From Clostridioides difficile ATCC 9689 = DSM 1296 (lineage in GTDB: Bacteria; Bacillota; Clostridia; Peptostreptococcales; Peptostreptococcaceae): 64,000 nucleotides of DNA. The stretch spans positions 1,860,001 to 1,924,000 of the forward strand of contig NZ_CP011968.1 of the NCBI RefSeq assembly GCF_001077535.1, given 5' to 3'. The notes under the pieces are model-generated. The model ran no database searches and had not been told where the DNA came from. It worked only from the letters and a program-made list of their open reading frames with translations. Position 1 is the first letter of the stretch. Every line of letters begins with the position of its first letter. This document shows positions 1 through 9,233 of this stretch, one piece after another. Position numbers and translations under genes: made by a program.

Positions 1-353
1 TAATATTAGATGGAGAAAGTAGAAAAAATAATGAAATAGCATTAGATTTGCTAAATCAAGGAAAAGATATACAAAGTATCAGTCAAGAAATAGAAGTTTC
101 ACTGTCAACCATTATTGGATATGTGCATGACTATGTAAAGGATGGACATAGTATATCATTTGAATTAGGACTAGAAAATTTTTATAATGAAGATAAAAAG
201 AAGATGATTTTAGAAGTTTGTGAAAAAGTTGGCTATGATAATTTAAATAACATAAAAAGAAAACTTCCAGATTCAATAAAGTATGAAAATATAAGAGCTG
301 TGATACTTGACTCTTATCTTGAAAACTTAAAAAATAATATTATAGCAGAGTAA
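1..353 (+). CDS. recQ: RecQ-type helicase, C-terminal end (partial)
   Basis: The frame is open from base 3, so this is the 3' end of a gene that begins outside the window. The visible 116 residues contain a helix-turn-helix segment (NEIALDLLNQGKDIQSIS followed by a second helix). This resembles the HTH_40 domain found after the HRDC domain at the end of many bacterial RecQ helicases. The family unwinds DNA during recombination and repair. No helicase motif lies inside the window, so the assignment rests on the tail alone. Another protein with an HTH_40 tail is possible. Confidence 0.6.
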   Translation, partial: ILDGESRKNNEIALDLLNQGKDIQSISQEIEVSLSTIIGYVHDYVKDGHSISFELGLENFYNEDKKKMILEVCEKVGYDNLNNIKRKLPDSIKYENIRAVILDSYLENLKNNIIAE

Positions 354-446
354 TTTTTAACTTAATAAAAAATAAAATTTGTATTATTGTGTTGAACTAA
401 TAATTTTGCTGTGTTATACTGAATTTGTAAAAATAATGAAAAATTA

Positions 447-542
447 GAGCTAGGGGCGCTAGAATTGGCTAGCTGAGAGATAAAGCCGTAACTTACAAAC
501 CCTAATAACCTGATCAAGATAATGCTTGCGAAGGGAAGCTTT
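447..542 (+). promoter_or_regulatory. TPP riboswitch (THI element)
   Basis: The conserved TPP aptamer blocks are present in order: GGGGCGCT near 453, GCTGAGAGA at 472-480, ACCCTAATAACCTGATC at 499-515, TAATGC at 520-525 and GCGAAGGGAAGC at 528-539. A terminator follows at 622-657 and thiC starts at 695. Thiamine pyrophosphate binding would therefore be expected to stop transcription of the thiamine operon. Confidence 0.95.
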
Positions 543-621
543 TTAATATAATTTTATTATATAAATAGGCAAATTATTCAATGTTAGGAGAAATTTGTCT
601 AAGTGTATATACGATTATAAG

Positions 622-657
622 AGTGCTTTCCAAACGAGGAAAAGCACTTTTTTTATT
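622..657 (+). terminator. Attenuator terminator of the thi operon leader
   Basis: A GTGCTTTCC / GGAAAAGCAC hairpin is followed by a run of T. It lies between the TPP aptamer and thiC, the usual position for the expression platform of a transcription-terminating riboswitch. Confidence 0.85.
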
Positions 658-694
658 TTCAAAAACTATAACTTTAATCTTGGAGGATTGTAAT

Positions 695-1996
695 ATGAAC
701 TATACAACACAAATGGATGCTGCTAGAAAAGGCATAATAACTAAAGAAATGGAAATCGTTTCTCAAAAAGAACAGGTAGATGTAAATGAATTAAGAGAAT
801 TAATAGCAAATGGACAAGTTGTTATACCAGCTAATAAAAATCATAAATCTTTAAGTGCAGAAGGTGTAGGTAAAAATTTAAGAACAAAAATAAATGTAAA
901 TCTAGGAATTTCAAGAGATTGTAAGGATATAGAAAAAGAACTTGAAAAAGTTAGAGTAGCAATAGACATGAAAGCTGAAGCTATAATGGATTTAAGTAAT
1001 TATGGCAAAACTAGAGAATTTAGAGAAAAGGTTGTTGAAATGTCACCTGCAATGATAGGTTCAGTACCTATGTATGATGCAGTAGGATATTTGGAAAAAG
1101 AATTAAAAGATATAACAGAAGAAGAGTTTTTAAATGTAATAAGACAACATGCTATTGATGGAGTAGACTTTATTACTATACATGCAGGTCTTACAAGAAG
1201 TGTTTGCCAAAAAATAAAAAATCATGAGAGATTGACTCATATAGTATCTCGTGGAGGTTCTTTATTGTTTGCATGGATGGAATTAAATAATAAGGAAAAT
1301 CCTATTTATACTAATTTTGATAAAATATTGGATATATGTGAAGAATATGATGTTACATTGAGTTTAGGAGATGCTTGTAGACCAGGTTGTATAAAAGATT
1401 CTACTGATGGTGTTCAAATTCAAGAACTTGTAGTATTAGGTGAACTTACTAAAAGAGCATGGGAAAGAAATGTACAAGTAATGATAGAAGGTCCTGGACA
1501 CATGGCTATTGATGAAATAGAAGCAAATGTAGTATTAGAAAAGAGATTATGCCATGGAGCACCTTTTTATGTTCTTGGACCATTGGTTACAGATATAGCA
1601 CCAGGTTATGACCATATAACAAGTGCAATAGGAGGAGCTTTAGCATGTGCTAAAGGAGTAGATTTTTTATGTTATGTAACTCCAGCAGAACATTTAAGAT
1701 TGCCTAATTTAGATGATATGAAAGAGGGTATAATAGCTGCAAAGATAGCTGCTCATGCAGGAGATATAGCTAAAAATGTTAAAGGTGCTCGTGAATGGGA
1801 TAATAAGATGAGTAAAGCTAGAGCTGATTTAGACTGGTGTGAGATGTTTAGACTTGCAATAGACCCTGAAAAAGCTAAGAGATACAGAGATGAATCAACT
1901 CCTACTCATGAGGATAGTTGTACTATGTGTGGAAAAATGTGCTCAATGAGAACAGTTAAGAAAATATTAAACAATGAGGAACTTAATCTAATATAA
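695..1996 (+). CDS. thiC: Phosphomethylpyrimidine synthase ThiC
   Basis: This radical SAM enzyme converts aminoimidazole ribotide to hydroxymethylpyrimidine phosphate, the pyrimidine half of thiamine. The 433-residue length fits the short bacterial form. The C-terminal CX2CX4C cluster motif (CTMCGKMC) is present, as are the family segments [13 protein letters not shown] and [13 protein letters not shown]. The start is the ATG at 695, preceded by GGAGG at 682-686. A longer frame runs back to 581, but through the attenuator hairpin, so it is not used. It is the first gene of a six-gene thiamine operon under a TPP riboswitch. Confidence 0.97.
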   Translation: MNYTTQMDAARKGIITKEMEIVSQKEQVDVNELRELIANGQVVIPANKNHKSLSAEGVGKNLRTKINVNLGISRDCKDIEKELEKVRVAIDMKAEAIMDLSNYGKTREFREKVVEMSPAMIGSVPMYDAVGYLEKELKDITEEEFLNVIRQHAIDGVDFITIHAGLTRSVCQKIKNHERLTHIVSRGGSLLFAWMELNNKENPIYTNFDKILDICEEYDVTLSLGDACRPGCIKDSTDGVQIQELVVLGELTKRAWERNVQVMIEGPGHMAIDEIEANVVLEKRLCHGAPFYVLGPLVTDIAPGYDHITSAIGGALACAKGVDFLCYVTPAEHLRLPNLDDMKEGIIAAKIAAHAGDIAKNVKGAREWDNKMSKARADLDWCEMFRLAIDPEKAKRYRDESTPTHEDSCTMCGKMCSMRTVKKILNNEELNLI

Positions 1997-2049
1997 TTTT
2001 TGGCTAGTATGACTGGAATAAAAAGAAGCTGAAAAGAGGAGGTGATTTA

Positions 2050-2244
2050 GTGAAGGTTAATGGGAAGGAAATTGAATTTGAAAAAGATTTGACTGTTATA
2101 GATTTATTAAATAAATATAATTTAAAAAGTGATAGAGTTGTAGTTGAAGTGAATTTAGAGATAATTGAAGAATCTAACTACAATACATATGTATTAAAAG
2201 ACGAGGACATTGTAGAGCTTATTAGCTTTATTGGAGGTGGTTAA
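2050..2244 (+). CDS. thiS: Sulfur carrier protein ThiS
   Basis: A 64-residue ubiquitin-fold sulfur carrier ending in the required GGG (Gly-Gly tail), which is adenylated and then thiocarboxylated to deliver sulfur to the thiazole ring. The start is GTG, preceded by GAGGAGGTGATTTA. The last bases double as the ribosome binding site of the next gene (GGAGGTGG), so thiS and thiF are probably translationally coupled. Confidence 0.93.
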   Translation: MKVNGKEIEFEKDLTVIDLLNKYNLKSDRVVVEVNLEIIEESNYNTYVLKDEDIVELISFIGGG

Positions 2245-2245
2245 A

Positions 2246-3040
2246 ATAAAAATATTTGTAAATGAATTATTAACAGATGTTGAGGAAAATATAACTGCTT
2301 ATAAAGTTAGAGATAGCTATAACAATAAATGTGATGTATTGGTGTTAAATGGATATCCAATTAAAACAGATATGCCCCTTTGTGAAAATGATAAATTAAC
2401 ACTTATACAAAAAGGAGTTAAGCCATCACTTGATGAATTGGAAAGCTTGTTGATTGCTAGACATACTCCAAATATACATAATAAATTAAAAAAAGGGAAA
2501 GTTGCTATATTGGGATTGGGGGGACTTGGTTCCAATATAGCTATCTCTTTAGCTAGAATAGGAGTGGGAGAACTTTTACTTATAGATTATGATGTTGTAG
2601 AACCATCTAATTTAAATAGACAGCAGTATTTTATAGATGATATAGGAAAACTAAAAACTGATGCCATGATAGAAAATATAAAAAAAATAAATCCATTTAT
2701 AAAATTAAATAAACGAGATATTTTTTTAAACAAGAACAATATGGATACTATTAAGGATTCAGATTTAATAATTGAGGCCTTTGATGATGCTTCATGTAAA
2801 GCACAGGTATGTAATTATGTATTAATAAATTTAAAAGATAAATATTTAATAGCATCATCTGGTATGGCAGGTTACTATGATTCAAATATAATAACTACTA
2901 AGAAGATAAAAGACAGGTTTTATATATGTGGGGATTTTGTGAATGAAGCTAAATTTGGTGAAGGGCTTATGGCTCCAAGGGTTGCCATCTGCGCAAATCA
3001 TATGGCAAATTTGGCAACGCAAATACTTATAGATATGTAA
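2246..3040 (+). CDS. thiF: ThiS adenylyltransferase ThiF, apparent ATA start
   Basis: This E1-like enzyme activates the ThiS C-terminus with ATP. The Rossmann nucleotide motif GLGGLGSNIA and the acidic loop LLIDYDVVEPSNLNRQQYF are clear. About 65 residues at the N-terminus form a second ThiS-like ubiquitin fold (IFVNELLTDVEEN...), a known architecture in clostridial ThiF. Start choice is odd. GGAGG at 2233-2237 sits 8 bases before an in-frame ATA at 2246, giving MKIFVNELL. The in-frame TTG 2231 and GTG 2237 lie inside or before that ribosome binding site and have none of their own. An AUA start is inferred, not proven. Confidence 0.9.
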   Translation: MKIFVNELLTDVEENITAYKVRDSYNNKCDVLVLNGYPIKTDMPLCENDKLTLIQKGVKPSLDELESLLIARHTPNIHNKLKKGKVAILGLGGLGSNIAISLARIGVGELLLIDYDVVEPSNLNRQQYFIDDIGKLKTDAMIENIKKINPFIKLNKRDIFLNKNNMDTIKDSDLIIEAFDDASCKAQVCNYVLINLKDKYLIASSGMAGYYDSNIITTKKIKDRFYICGDFVNEAKFGEGLMAPRVAICANHMANLATQILIDM

Positions 3041-3102
3041 ATATTAAAATTAGATATAAAAAAGATTGAATATTAAAAAAATTTAACGTGGAGGGAAATA
3101 AT

Positions 3103-3873
3103 ATGGATAAATTGATACTTGGTGGACATGAATTTAATAGCAGATTATTGGTTGGAACAGGTAAATATGGTTCAAATAATATATTGCCTGAGGTAATAAA
3201 AGAAAGTGGAAGTGAAATAATAACAATGGCACTTAGAAGAGTGGATTTAGACAATAAACAAGAAAACATATTAACGTATATTCCAAAAGAGATGACAATA
3301 CTTCCAAATACATCAGGAGCTACTAATGCAGAAGAAGCTGTAAGAATAGCTAGAATATCTAGAAAAATGGGATGTGGAGATTTTATAAAAATAGAAGTAA
3401 TATCAGATACTAGATATTTACTTCCTGATAATGAAGAAACTATAAAAGCTACAAAGATACTTGCTGATGAGGGGTTTATAGTTCTTCCATATATGACACC
3501 AGACCTTTATGCTGGAAGAAGACTTATAGAAGCTAATGCAGCGGCAGTTATGCCACTTGGAGCTCCAATTGGTTCAAATAGAGGTCTTCAAATGAAAGAA
3601 ATGATAAGAATAATGATAGATGAGTTGGATATACCAATAATAGTAGATGCAGGTATTGGAAAACCATCTCAAGCTATGGAGGCTATGGAAATGGGAGCTG
3701 ATGCAGTACTTGTCAACACTGCTATAGCTTCAGCAGGAGACCCTGTACAAATGGCTAGAGCATTTAAATTAGCTGTAGAAGGTGGAAGAGAAGCATATAT
3801 TGCAAAAACAGGAAATGTGTCAGAATTTGCAAATGCATCTTCTCCTTTAACAGGTTTTTTAGGCAATTTATAG
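3103..3873 (+). CDS. thiG: Thiazole synthase ThiG
   Basis: ThiG condenses deoxyxylulose phosphate, dehydroglycine and ThiS thiocarboxylate into the thiazole phosphate ring. The 256-residue length is typical. Family segments seen include [10 protein letters not shown] near the N-terminus, the phosphate-binding part [14 protein letters not shown] and [11 protein letters not shown]. The ATG at 3103 follows GAGGG; an upstream in-frame GTG at 3088 is part of the ribosome binding region. It lies between thiF and thiH, its partner that supplies dehydroglycine. Confidence 0.97.
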   Translation: MDKLILGGHEFNSRLLVGTGKYGSNNILPEVIKESGSEIITMALRRVDLDNKQENILTYIPKEMTILPNTSGATNAEEAVRIARISRKMGCGDFIKIEVISDTRYLLPDNEETIKATKILADEGFIVLPYMTPDLYAGRRLIEANAAAVMPLGAPIGSNRGLQMKEMIRIMIDELDIPIIVDAGIGKPSQAMEAMEMGADAVLVNTAIASAGDPVQMARAFKLAVEGGREAYIAKTGNVSEFANASSPLTGFLGNL

Positions 3874-3889
3874 AAAGTGGTGATTGGTG

Positions 3890-4993
3890 ATGAGTTTTTA
3901 TGATGTAATAGAAAAATATAGGGATTTTGATTTTGATGGATATTTAAATAATGTTACTGATAATGATGTTTTAAGAAGTTTATCAAAAGACAAGCTTGAA
4001 GATTTTGATATATTAAATTTGCTTTCTAAAACTGCAGTAAAACATTTAGAAGATATGGCACAAAAAGCACATAAATTAAGTGTTCAATACTTTGGTAAAA
4101 CAGTATGTTTATATACACCAATGTATATAGCAAATTATTGTGTTAATCAATGTGTTTATTGTAGCTATAATATAAAGAGTGGAATAAAAAGAAAAAAATT
4201 AACTATGGATGAAATTAGAGAAGAGGGAGAAGCAATTTCAAAAGAAGGTTTCAAACATCTACTTGTTTTGACTGGAGAAAGTAGTTTTCACTCAAGTGTA
4301 GAATATATAGGTGAGGCTATAGAAATATTAAGAGAGAAATTTCCCTCTATAGGTATAGAAGTTTATCCAATGGAAGTAGAAGAATATAAGTACATTGTAG
4401 ATAAAGGTGTTGAAGGATTAACAGTATATCAAGAAACTTATGACGAGGAAATATATAAGAGAGTACATATAAAAGGCCCAAAATCAAATTATAAATTTAG
4501 ACTAGATGCTCCTGAAAGAGGGGCAAAAGCAGGTATGAGGACTTTATCAATAGGTGCACTTTTAGGGCTAAATGATTTTAGAAAAGAAACTTTTTTTACA
4601 ATATTGCATGGGAAATACTTAAAAACGAAATATCCTCATATTGAGCTTTCATATTCAACACCAAGAATGAGACCTTTTAAAGGGTGTTTTGAGGAATTGG
4701 TAGATATAAGTGATACTGATTTAGTTCAAGCTATGGTATGTATGAGATTATTTGACCCTCATGCAGCTATAAACATATCCACTAGAGAAAATTTAGAAAT
4801 GAGAAGTCATATAATACCTTTAGGAGTAACTAAATTGAGTGCAGGTGTATCTACTGATGTAGGAGGTCATTCTCAAGATGAACATGATACTGCTCAATTT
4901 AAGATAAATGATGAAAGTACTGTTAAAGATGTGGAGAAAATGCTAAACTCAATTGGTTATCAGCATGTGTTTAAAGATTGGGAAAGATTTTAA
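3890..4993 (+). CDS. thiH: 2-iminoacetate synthase ThiH
   Basis: A radical SAM enzyme that cleaves tyrosine to dehydroglycine for thiazole formation, the anaerobic route (aerobes use ThiO). The cluster motif CVNQCVYC (CX3CX2C) is at about residues 85-92, and 367 residues is the normal length. The ATG at 3890 is preferred over the upstream in-frame TTG at 3884. Its stop is followed at once by the ATG of thiE. Confidence 0.96.
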   Translation: MSFYDVIEKYRDFDFDGYLNNVTDNDVLRSLSKDKLEDFDILNLLSKTAVKHLEDMAQKAHKLSVQYFGKTVCLYTPMYIANYCVNQCVYCSYNIKSGIKRKKLTMDEIREEGEAISKEGFKHLLVLTGESSFHSSVEYIGEAIEILREKFPSIGIEVYPMEVEEYKYIVDKGVEGLTVYQETYDEEIYKRVHIKGPKSNYKFRLDAPERGAKAGMRTLSIGALLGLNDFRKETFFTILHGKYLKTKYPHIELSYSTPRMRPFKGCFEELVDISDTDLVQAMVCMRLFDPHAAINISTRENLEMRSHIIPLGVTKLSAGVSTDVGGHSQDEHDTAQFKINDESTVKDVEKMLNSIGYQHVFKDWERF

Positions 4994-5683
4994 ATGTATC
5001 TGATAACAAACAGAAAATTATGTAGTGAGGAACGATATTTAGAAGTTATTAAAGAGTCTATATTGAGTGGTGTAGAAAATATAATAATAAGAGAAAAGGA
5101 TTTAGAATATCAAGAGCTAAGAAAATTATATATGAAAATAAAAACTAAAATCAATTGTATAGATTTTCAAGAGCAAATATCAGATGAAAGTTTGAAAACT
5201 AATATAAATCAAAAAGAGTTTAGAAATAAATTCAAGGTTAATTTTATAATAAATAGTAACATTGAATTTTTTGAAAAAGTGGATTGTCAAGGTATCCATC
5301 TTCCTTTTAAATTATTCTTGAATTTAATTGAAAATAAGTATAATTTTAATGAAAATAAAATACTAGGATTATCTTTACATAAAGTAGAGGAAGTAGATTA
5401 TTTAGAAAAATTAATAAGAAATCAAAATATAAAAATAGATTACATAACATTATCACATATATATGAAACTAAATGTAAAGAAGGATTAAATCCAAAAGGA
5501 ATTGAGCTTTTAAAAGAAGCTAAAAAGATTACTGATATTAAAATAATTGCACTTGGGGGAATTTTACCATCTAATGTCAAGGAAACATTAAAATACTGTG
5601 ATGATTTTGCTATAATGTCAACTATAATGAGGTCTAAAGATATTAAAAAAACCATATCAAATTATAATGAAAAGTTGAATTAG
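4994..5683 (+). CDS. thiE: Thiamine phosphate synthase-like protein ThiE
   Basis: A TIM-barrel protein of the TMP synthase family, which joins the pyrimidine and thiazole halves. Seen are the N-terminal YLITNRKL strand, IIIREKD, GIHLP, ILGLSLH, the substrate loop YITLSHIYETKCKEGLNPKG and the phosphate-binding IIALGGI. At 229 residues it is somewhat longer and more divergent than typical ThiE, in the style of TenI-like paralogues. Position as last gene of the thi operon, directly abutting thiH, supports ThiE function. Confidence 0.85.
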   Translation: MYLITNRKLCSEERYLEVIKESILSGVENIIIREKDLEYQELRKLYMKIKTKINCIDFQEQISDESLKTNINQKEFRNKFKVNFIINSNIEFFEKVDCQGIHLPFKLFLNLIENKYNFNENKILGLSLHKVEEVDYLEKLIRNQNIKIDYITLSHIYETKCKEGLNPKGIELLKEAKKITDIKIIALGGILPSNVKETLKYCDDFAIMSTIMRSKDIKKTISNYNEKLN

Positions 5684-5724
5684 TAAATATAGTATATTGA
5701 ATTTTTAACTTAAATAAAAATAAA

Positions 5725-5762
5725 AAAGTTATCTTTTAAATTTTAAAAGGTAGCTTTTTTAT
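5725..5762 (+). terminator. Terminator of thi operon
   Basis: An AAGTTATCTTTTAA / TTAAAAGGTAGCTT hairpin followed by a T run, about 40 bases after the thiE stop. Confidence 0.85.
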
Positions 5763-5870
5763 TTTATATCTTTGCTAATAAAAAATTGTAAAAAGGGAAA
5801 ACTTTAGTCAGAGAGATTAAACAATATCCTAGAAAGATTTAAAATTTAGTAAAGTATGGAGGACATTATA

Positions 5871-7265
5871 ATGACTGACAGTAAAAAGAAACGATTTATT
5901 ATACCACACACTTTTACAATAATATTTTTACTAATAGTCTTGATGGCAATATTGACTTGGATAGTACCAAGTGGTGAATTTAGTAGAGAAGATGTAGAAG
6001 GTAGAATGGTAGTTGTACCAGGGACTTATCAAAGTGTAGAAAGTAATCCTCAAGGATTTGCAGATGTTTTTAAAGCACCAATAGAAGGCTTTATCGATTC
6101 AGCTGAAGTTGTAGGTTTTGTTTTAATAGTTGGAGGTGCTTTTGGTATTGTAAATAGGACTGGAGCTATAGAAGCAGGAATAGCTTCGGTTATCTCTAAG
6201 TTTAAGGGAAAAGAACTTCTTATAATTCCAATATCAATGATTTTATTTGGACTTGGAGGTACAACATTTGGGATGGCAGAAGAGACATTACCATTTTATA
6301 TGATATTTGTTCCACTCATGACATCCTTGGGATATGATTCTCTAACAGCAATAGCAATTGTATTTATAGGAGCAGCAGCAGGAGCAGCCGCTTCAACAAT
6401 AAATCCATTTTCAGTTGGTATTGCACAGGCACTAGCTCAACTTGCTCCTGGTTCAGGAGTAACTTACAGAGTAGTTATTTTTATAGCATATATACTAATA
6501 AGTATAGCATTTGTTATGTACTATGCTAAGAAGGTAAAGGAAAATCCTGAAAGTTCAATAGTATATGAAATAGATAAAAATAATAAATCAATACTTAATC
6601 AAACTTCAACAGAAATAAAAGAATTTACTTTTAAAGAAGTATCTGTTCTTGCTATATTTGGAATAGGGATGGCAATAATGATTTGGGGTGTTTTAAGTCA
6701 GGGATGGTACATTCCAGAAATATCAATGTGTTTTGCTGCAATAGGTGTGCTTTCTGGATTGGTTGGTAGATTATCTCAAATTGAAATCTCAGAAAGTTTT
6801 ATAGATGGAGCAAAAGATTTAGCATCTGCAGCTCTTGCTATAGCTTTGGCTCGTGGAATCGTAATAATTGCTCAAAATGGATTTATAATAGATACTATAT
6901 TAAATTCCGCAGCAGCCTTTCTAGGTGGGCTTCCAAAGGTTATATTTGTATATTTATCATTTTTCTTGGAAGCTGCATTGGCATTTTTAATTCCATCATC
7001 TTCAGGTCTTGCTTCACTTACAGTACCTGTACTTGCTCCTCTTGGTGATTTGGTTAATATATCGGCTCAAGTGATAGTAACCGCTTATCAATTTGGTGTG
7101 GGTCTTACAAACTTTATAACTCCAACTTCAGGAGTACTGATGGGAGCACTTGCAGTAGCCCATATTCCATTTTCAAAATGGGTAAGATTTATAATGCCTA
7201 TCTTGTTGATTTTGACAGCTGTATCTCTAGTCTTTTTAACAATAGGTATTTATATAGGGTTTTAA
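5871..7265 (+). CDS. YfcC-family membrane transporter
   Basis: A 464-residue polytopic membrane protein with about 11-12 hydrophobic segments. It begins with a short basic cytoplasmic tail (SKKKRFIIPHTFT) and TM1 ending in WIVPSGEF, a hallmark of the YfcC / C4-dicarboxylate anaerobic carrier (DcuC-like) group. Family members are proposed secondary carriers of amino acids or dicarboxylates, and the substrate cannot be read from sequence. The ATG at 5871 follows TGGAGGA. A terminator separates it from the thiamine operon, so it is probably its own unit and not a thiamine carrier. Confidence 0.88.
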   Translation: MTDSKKKRFIIPHTFTIIFLLIVLMAILTWIVPSGEFSREDVEGRMVVVPGTYQSVESNPQGFADVFKAPIEGFIDSAEVVGFVLIVGGAFGIVNRTGAIEAGIASVISKFKGKELLIIPISMILFGLGGTTFGMAEETLPFYMIFVPLMTSLGYDSLTAIAIVFIGAAAGAAASTINPFSVGIAQALAQLAPGSGVTYRVVIFIAYILISIAFVMYYAKKVKENPESSIVYEIDKNNKSILNQTSTEIKEFTFKEVSVLAIFGIGMAIMIWGVLSQGWYIPEISMCFAAIGVLSGLVGRLSQIEISESFIDGAKDLASAALAIALARGIVIIAQNGFIIDTILNSAAAFLGGLPKVIFVYLSFFLEAALAFLIPSSSGLASLTVPVLAPLGDLVNISAQVIVTAYQFGVGLTNFITPTSGVLMGALAVAHIPFSKWVRFIMPILLILTAVSLVFLTIGIYIGF

Positions 7266-7328
7266 TTAAGTGTAGTTTTATTTAAGATATTTAGTAATGG
7301 TATAAAATGATAATATGTTTTCAATAAA

Positions 7329-7363
7329 TTGCCACTAATTTAATTAGTGGTAATTTGTTTTTT
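7329..7363 (+). terminator. Terminator after YfcC-family gene
   Basis: TTGCCACTAATT / AATTAGTGGTAA hairpin followed by TTTGTTTTTT. Confidence 0.85.
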
Positions 7364-7781
7364 GTATTTAAAAATAAATGTATTTACTTGTATTTTGAAT
7401 TAATATCTACATAGACATTGTTTTAATTGTTATATTTTCATTTAATTAAGCATTGATTTATCATTTTTTATATTTCATATAACAATGCAAAAAATAATTT
7501 TTATATAGTAAATGACAAAAGTTTACAATAAATGTATATTTTCTTACTCATTCCTTAAAATTACTCATTTAGTTTAATAACTCTCATTTCATATGTAAAG
7601 TTGGTAAAAAAATTAAAATTAAAAGTAAAAAACTAAATAAATTAATGTTAATTTGAAATATATATGAAGGTTTTTGGAGAATACTTACTTATGATAGGAA
7701 AAAATGTTAAAATAATAGTGTAATCAAATATAAAGGACTGAAATAATTAACAGTTATTAAATATTAGGAGTGTAAAAATTT
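7364..7781. other. Gene-free AT-rich interval
   Basis: About 420 bases upstream of the RelA/SpoT-domain gene. I see no coding frame with a ribosome binding site, no repeat and no recognised RNA element. It presumably holds the promoter of the downstream gene, but no clear -35/-10 pair stands out. Confidence 0.5.
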
Positions 7782-9149
7782 ATGGGATTAAAAGAATTTG
7801 ATTTTATTGAAGAGTCTATTGATATGTTGAGGACAATGTCACCAACATTAGAAACTATATCAGATGAAATAGAAGAGTATTTTGAAAATATCTTGGATGA
7901 AAAGAATCAAGAATATATAAATGTAACCTCTAGAATAAAATCAGAATCAAGTTTAAGAGAAAAGATAATTAGAAATAGATATTTAAAAAAATATGGAGAA
8001 GCAAGTAATCTTATTCATAATGTTTCTGACTTAATAGGCCTAAGAATTGAGTGTAGATTTATTGAGGATGAAAACAAAATATATAGACTTTTGAGAAGAT
8101 ATTTTAATAAAACAGATGACAAAATAAACTATTATAATAAAGAGAATAAGAATATTAAATTAAAACTATCTGAGAGGCAACCCAATAAACAAAAAAATGG
8201 ATTTGAAATATATAAAATAGATGGAGTTTTTGCGTATTTAGATAGAGAAGTAAAATTTGAACTTCAAATTAAATCTCTTGTAAATGTGTTTTGGAGTGAA
8301 ATAGAACATAAAATAATTTATAAAAACAATACATATTTACTTGCTGATAAATTTATAAAGGATATGATGGACTCTATAAAGAATAATCTTACTATGATAG
8401 ATAATCAGCTTTTAAGTATTTATAAAAACTTTCATTCAGGGAAGTCTTTTAATATGAAAGTAAGTAAAAAAGAAATTGAAAAATTATTTGCGAAATTAGT
8501 CTATGACGCTTTTTCTGAAAAGATGAATAAAAGTATAGGTTTTGTTGTAGATTTTAAAAAACCATGTGAGACTATATTGAACTATTCTTTTAATAAACAA
8601 GATATAAGTGATGAAGTTTTAGGTAATTTTATGCTTGATGAGTTTGCAAGATTAAATGAAATTGTAAACAAGGATATAGATTTTAATGAGCAAATAGAAT
8701 TTGAAAGAGAACCAACATTTGATGATAAGTTTTGTAAAGACCTAGGAAATCATTTTAGAAGTAGATTAAACACAGAATTTCCATGGAACCTATTTTTTAG
8801 AATATTATTTGAAATAGAGCCATATAACAATACCAAAGACTTTGAAAACTTTGTAGAGTTTATAAAAGAAAATGTGCTACTAGAAGAAAATAGGGAGCAA
8901 TTATTATGCCAATTTGAAGAAGATAGCAAACTTATAATTGAAGATATATATGATTGTATATTTAATAGTATAAGTGAGATTGATAGTGTTGAAATTTTAT
9001 ATAACTATAATCTTGAAAAAATAAACTTTACATCAAGTGAAATCATAAATTGTATATGTAGAGAATATGAGTGTTATGGTGAATACTTAGAAGAAAAAGA
9101 AAAGCTTATGAATACATTTAAAGAAAAGATTATTCAAATCTTTGAATAA
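7782..9149 (+). CDS. RelA/SpoT-domain protein, divergent
   Basis: A 455-residue protein with an N-terminal RelA/SpoT nucleotidyltransferase-like domain. Seen are RIKSESSLREKI (residues 51-62), DLIGLRIECRF (83-93) and FELQIKSLVNVFWSEIEH (159-176), which match the ppGpp synthetase fold. The segment where synthetases carry NGYxSxH reads NGFEIYKI here, so the stacking tyrosine and histidine are missing. About 270 acidic residues with no recognised domain follow. No HD hydrolase domain, TGS or ACT domain is present. It could be a divergent alarmone synthetase, a toxin-like pyrophosphokinase or an inactive relative. It is a monocistronic gene ended by the hairpin at 9166. Confidence 0.8.
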   Translation: MGLKEFDFIEESIDMLRTMSPTLETISDEIEEYFENILDEKNQEYINVTSRIKSESSLREKIIRNRYLKKYGEASNLIHNVSDLIGLRIECRFIEDENKIYRLLRRYFNKTDDKINYYNKENKNIKLKLSERQPNKQKNGFEIYKIDGVFAYLDREVKFELQIKSLVNVFWSEIEHKIIYKNNTYLLADKFIKDMMDSIKNNLTMIDNQLLSIYKNFHSGKSFNMKVSKKEIEKLFAKLVYDAFSEKMNKSIGFVVDFKKPCETILNYSFNKQDISDEVLGNFMLDEFARLNEIVNKDIDFNEQIEFEREPTFDDKFCKDLGNHFRSRLNTEFPWNLFFRILFEIEPYNNTKDFENFVEFIKENVLLEENREQLLCQFEEDSKLIIEDIYDCIFNSISEIDSVEILYNYNLEKINFTSSEIINCICREYECYGEYLEEKEKLMNTFKEKIIQIFE

Positions 9150-9165
9150 TAGGTTAATGCTGAAG

Positions 9166-9187
9166 TGGCGCTAATGCGCCATTTTTC
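9166..9187 (+). terminator. Terminator of RelA/SpoT-domain gene
   Basis: A perfect TGGCGC-TAAT-GCGCCA hairpin followed by TTTTTC, 16 bases after the stop. An open frame in the mobA register runs through this hairpin, which argues that translation of mobA begins downstream of it. Confidence 0.9.
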
Positions 9188-9233
9188 AAATATATATGAA
9201 TTAAGTAAAATTATTTTGGAGGAGGCGATTTGT

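Noticed and set aside
581..694. 38-residue N-terminal extension of ThiC
   Set aside because: It is encoded by the riboswitch terminator region; ATG 695 has the ribosome binding site.
9165..9233. N-terminal extension of MobA (MALMRHFSN...)
   Set aside because: It runs through a perfect terminator hairpin at 9166-9187 and has no ribosome binding site; the family N-terminus begins after GGAGGAGG.
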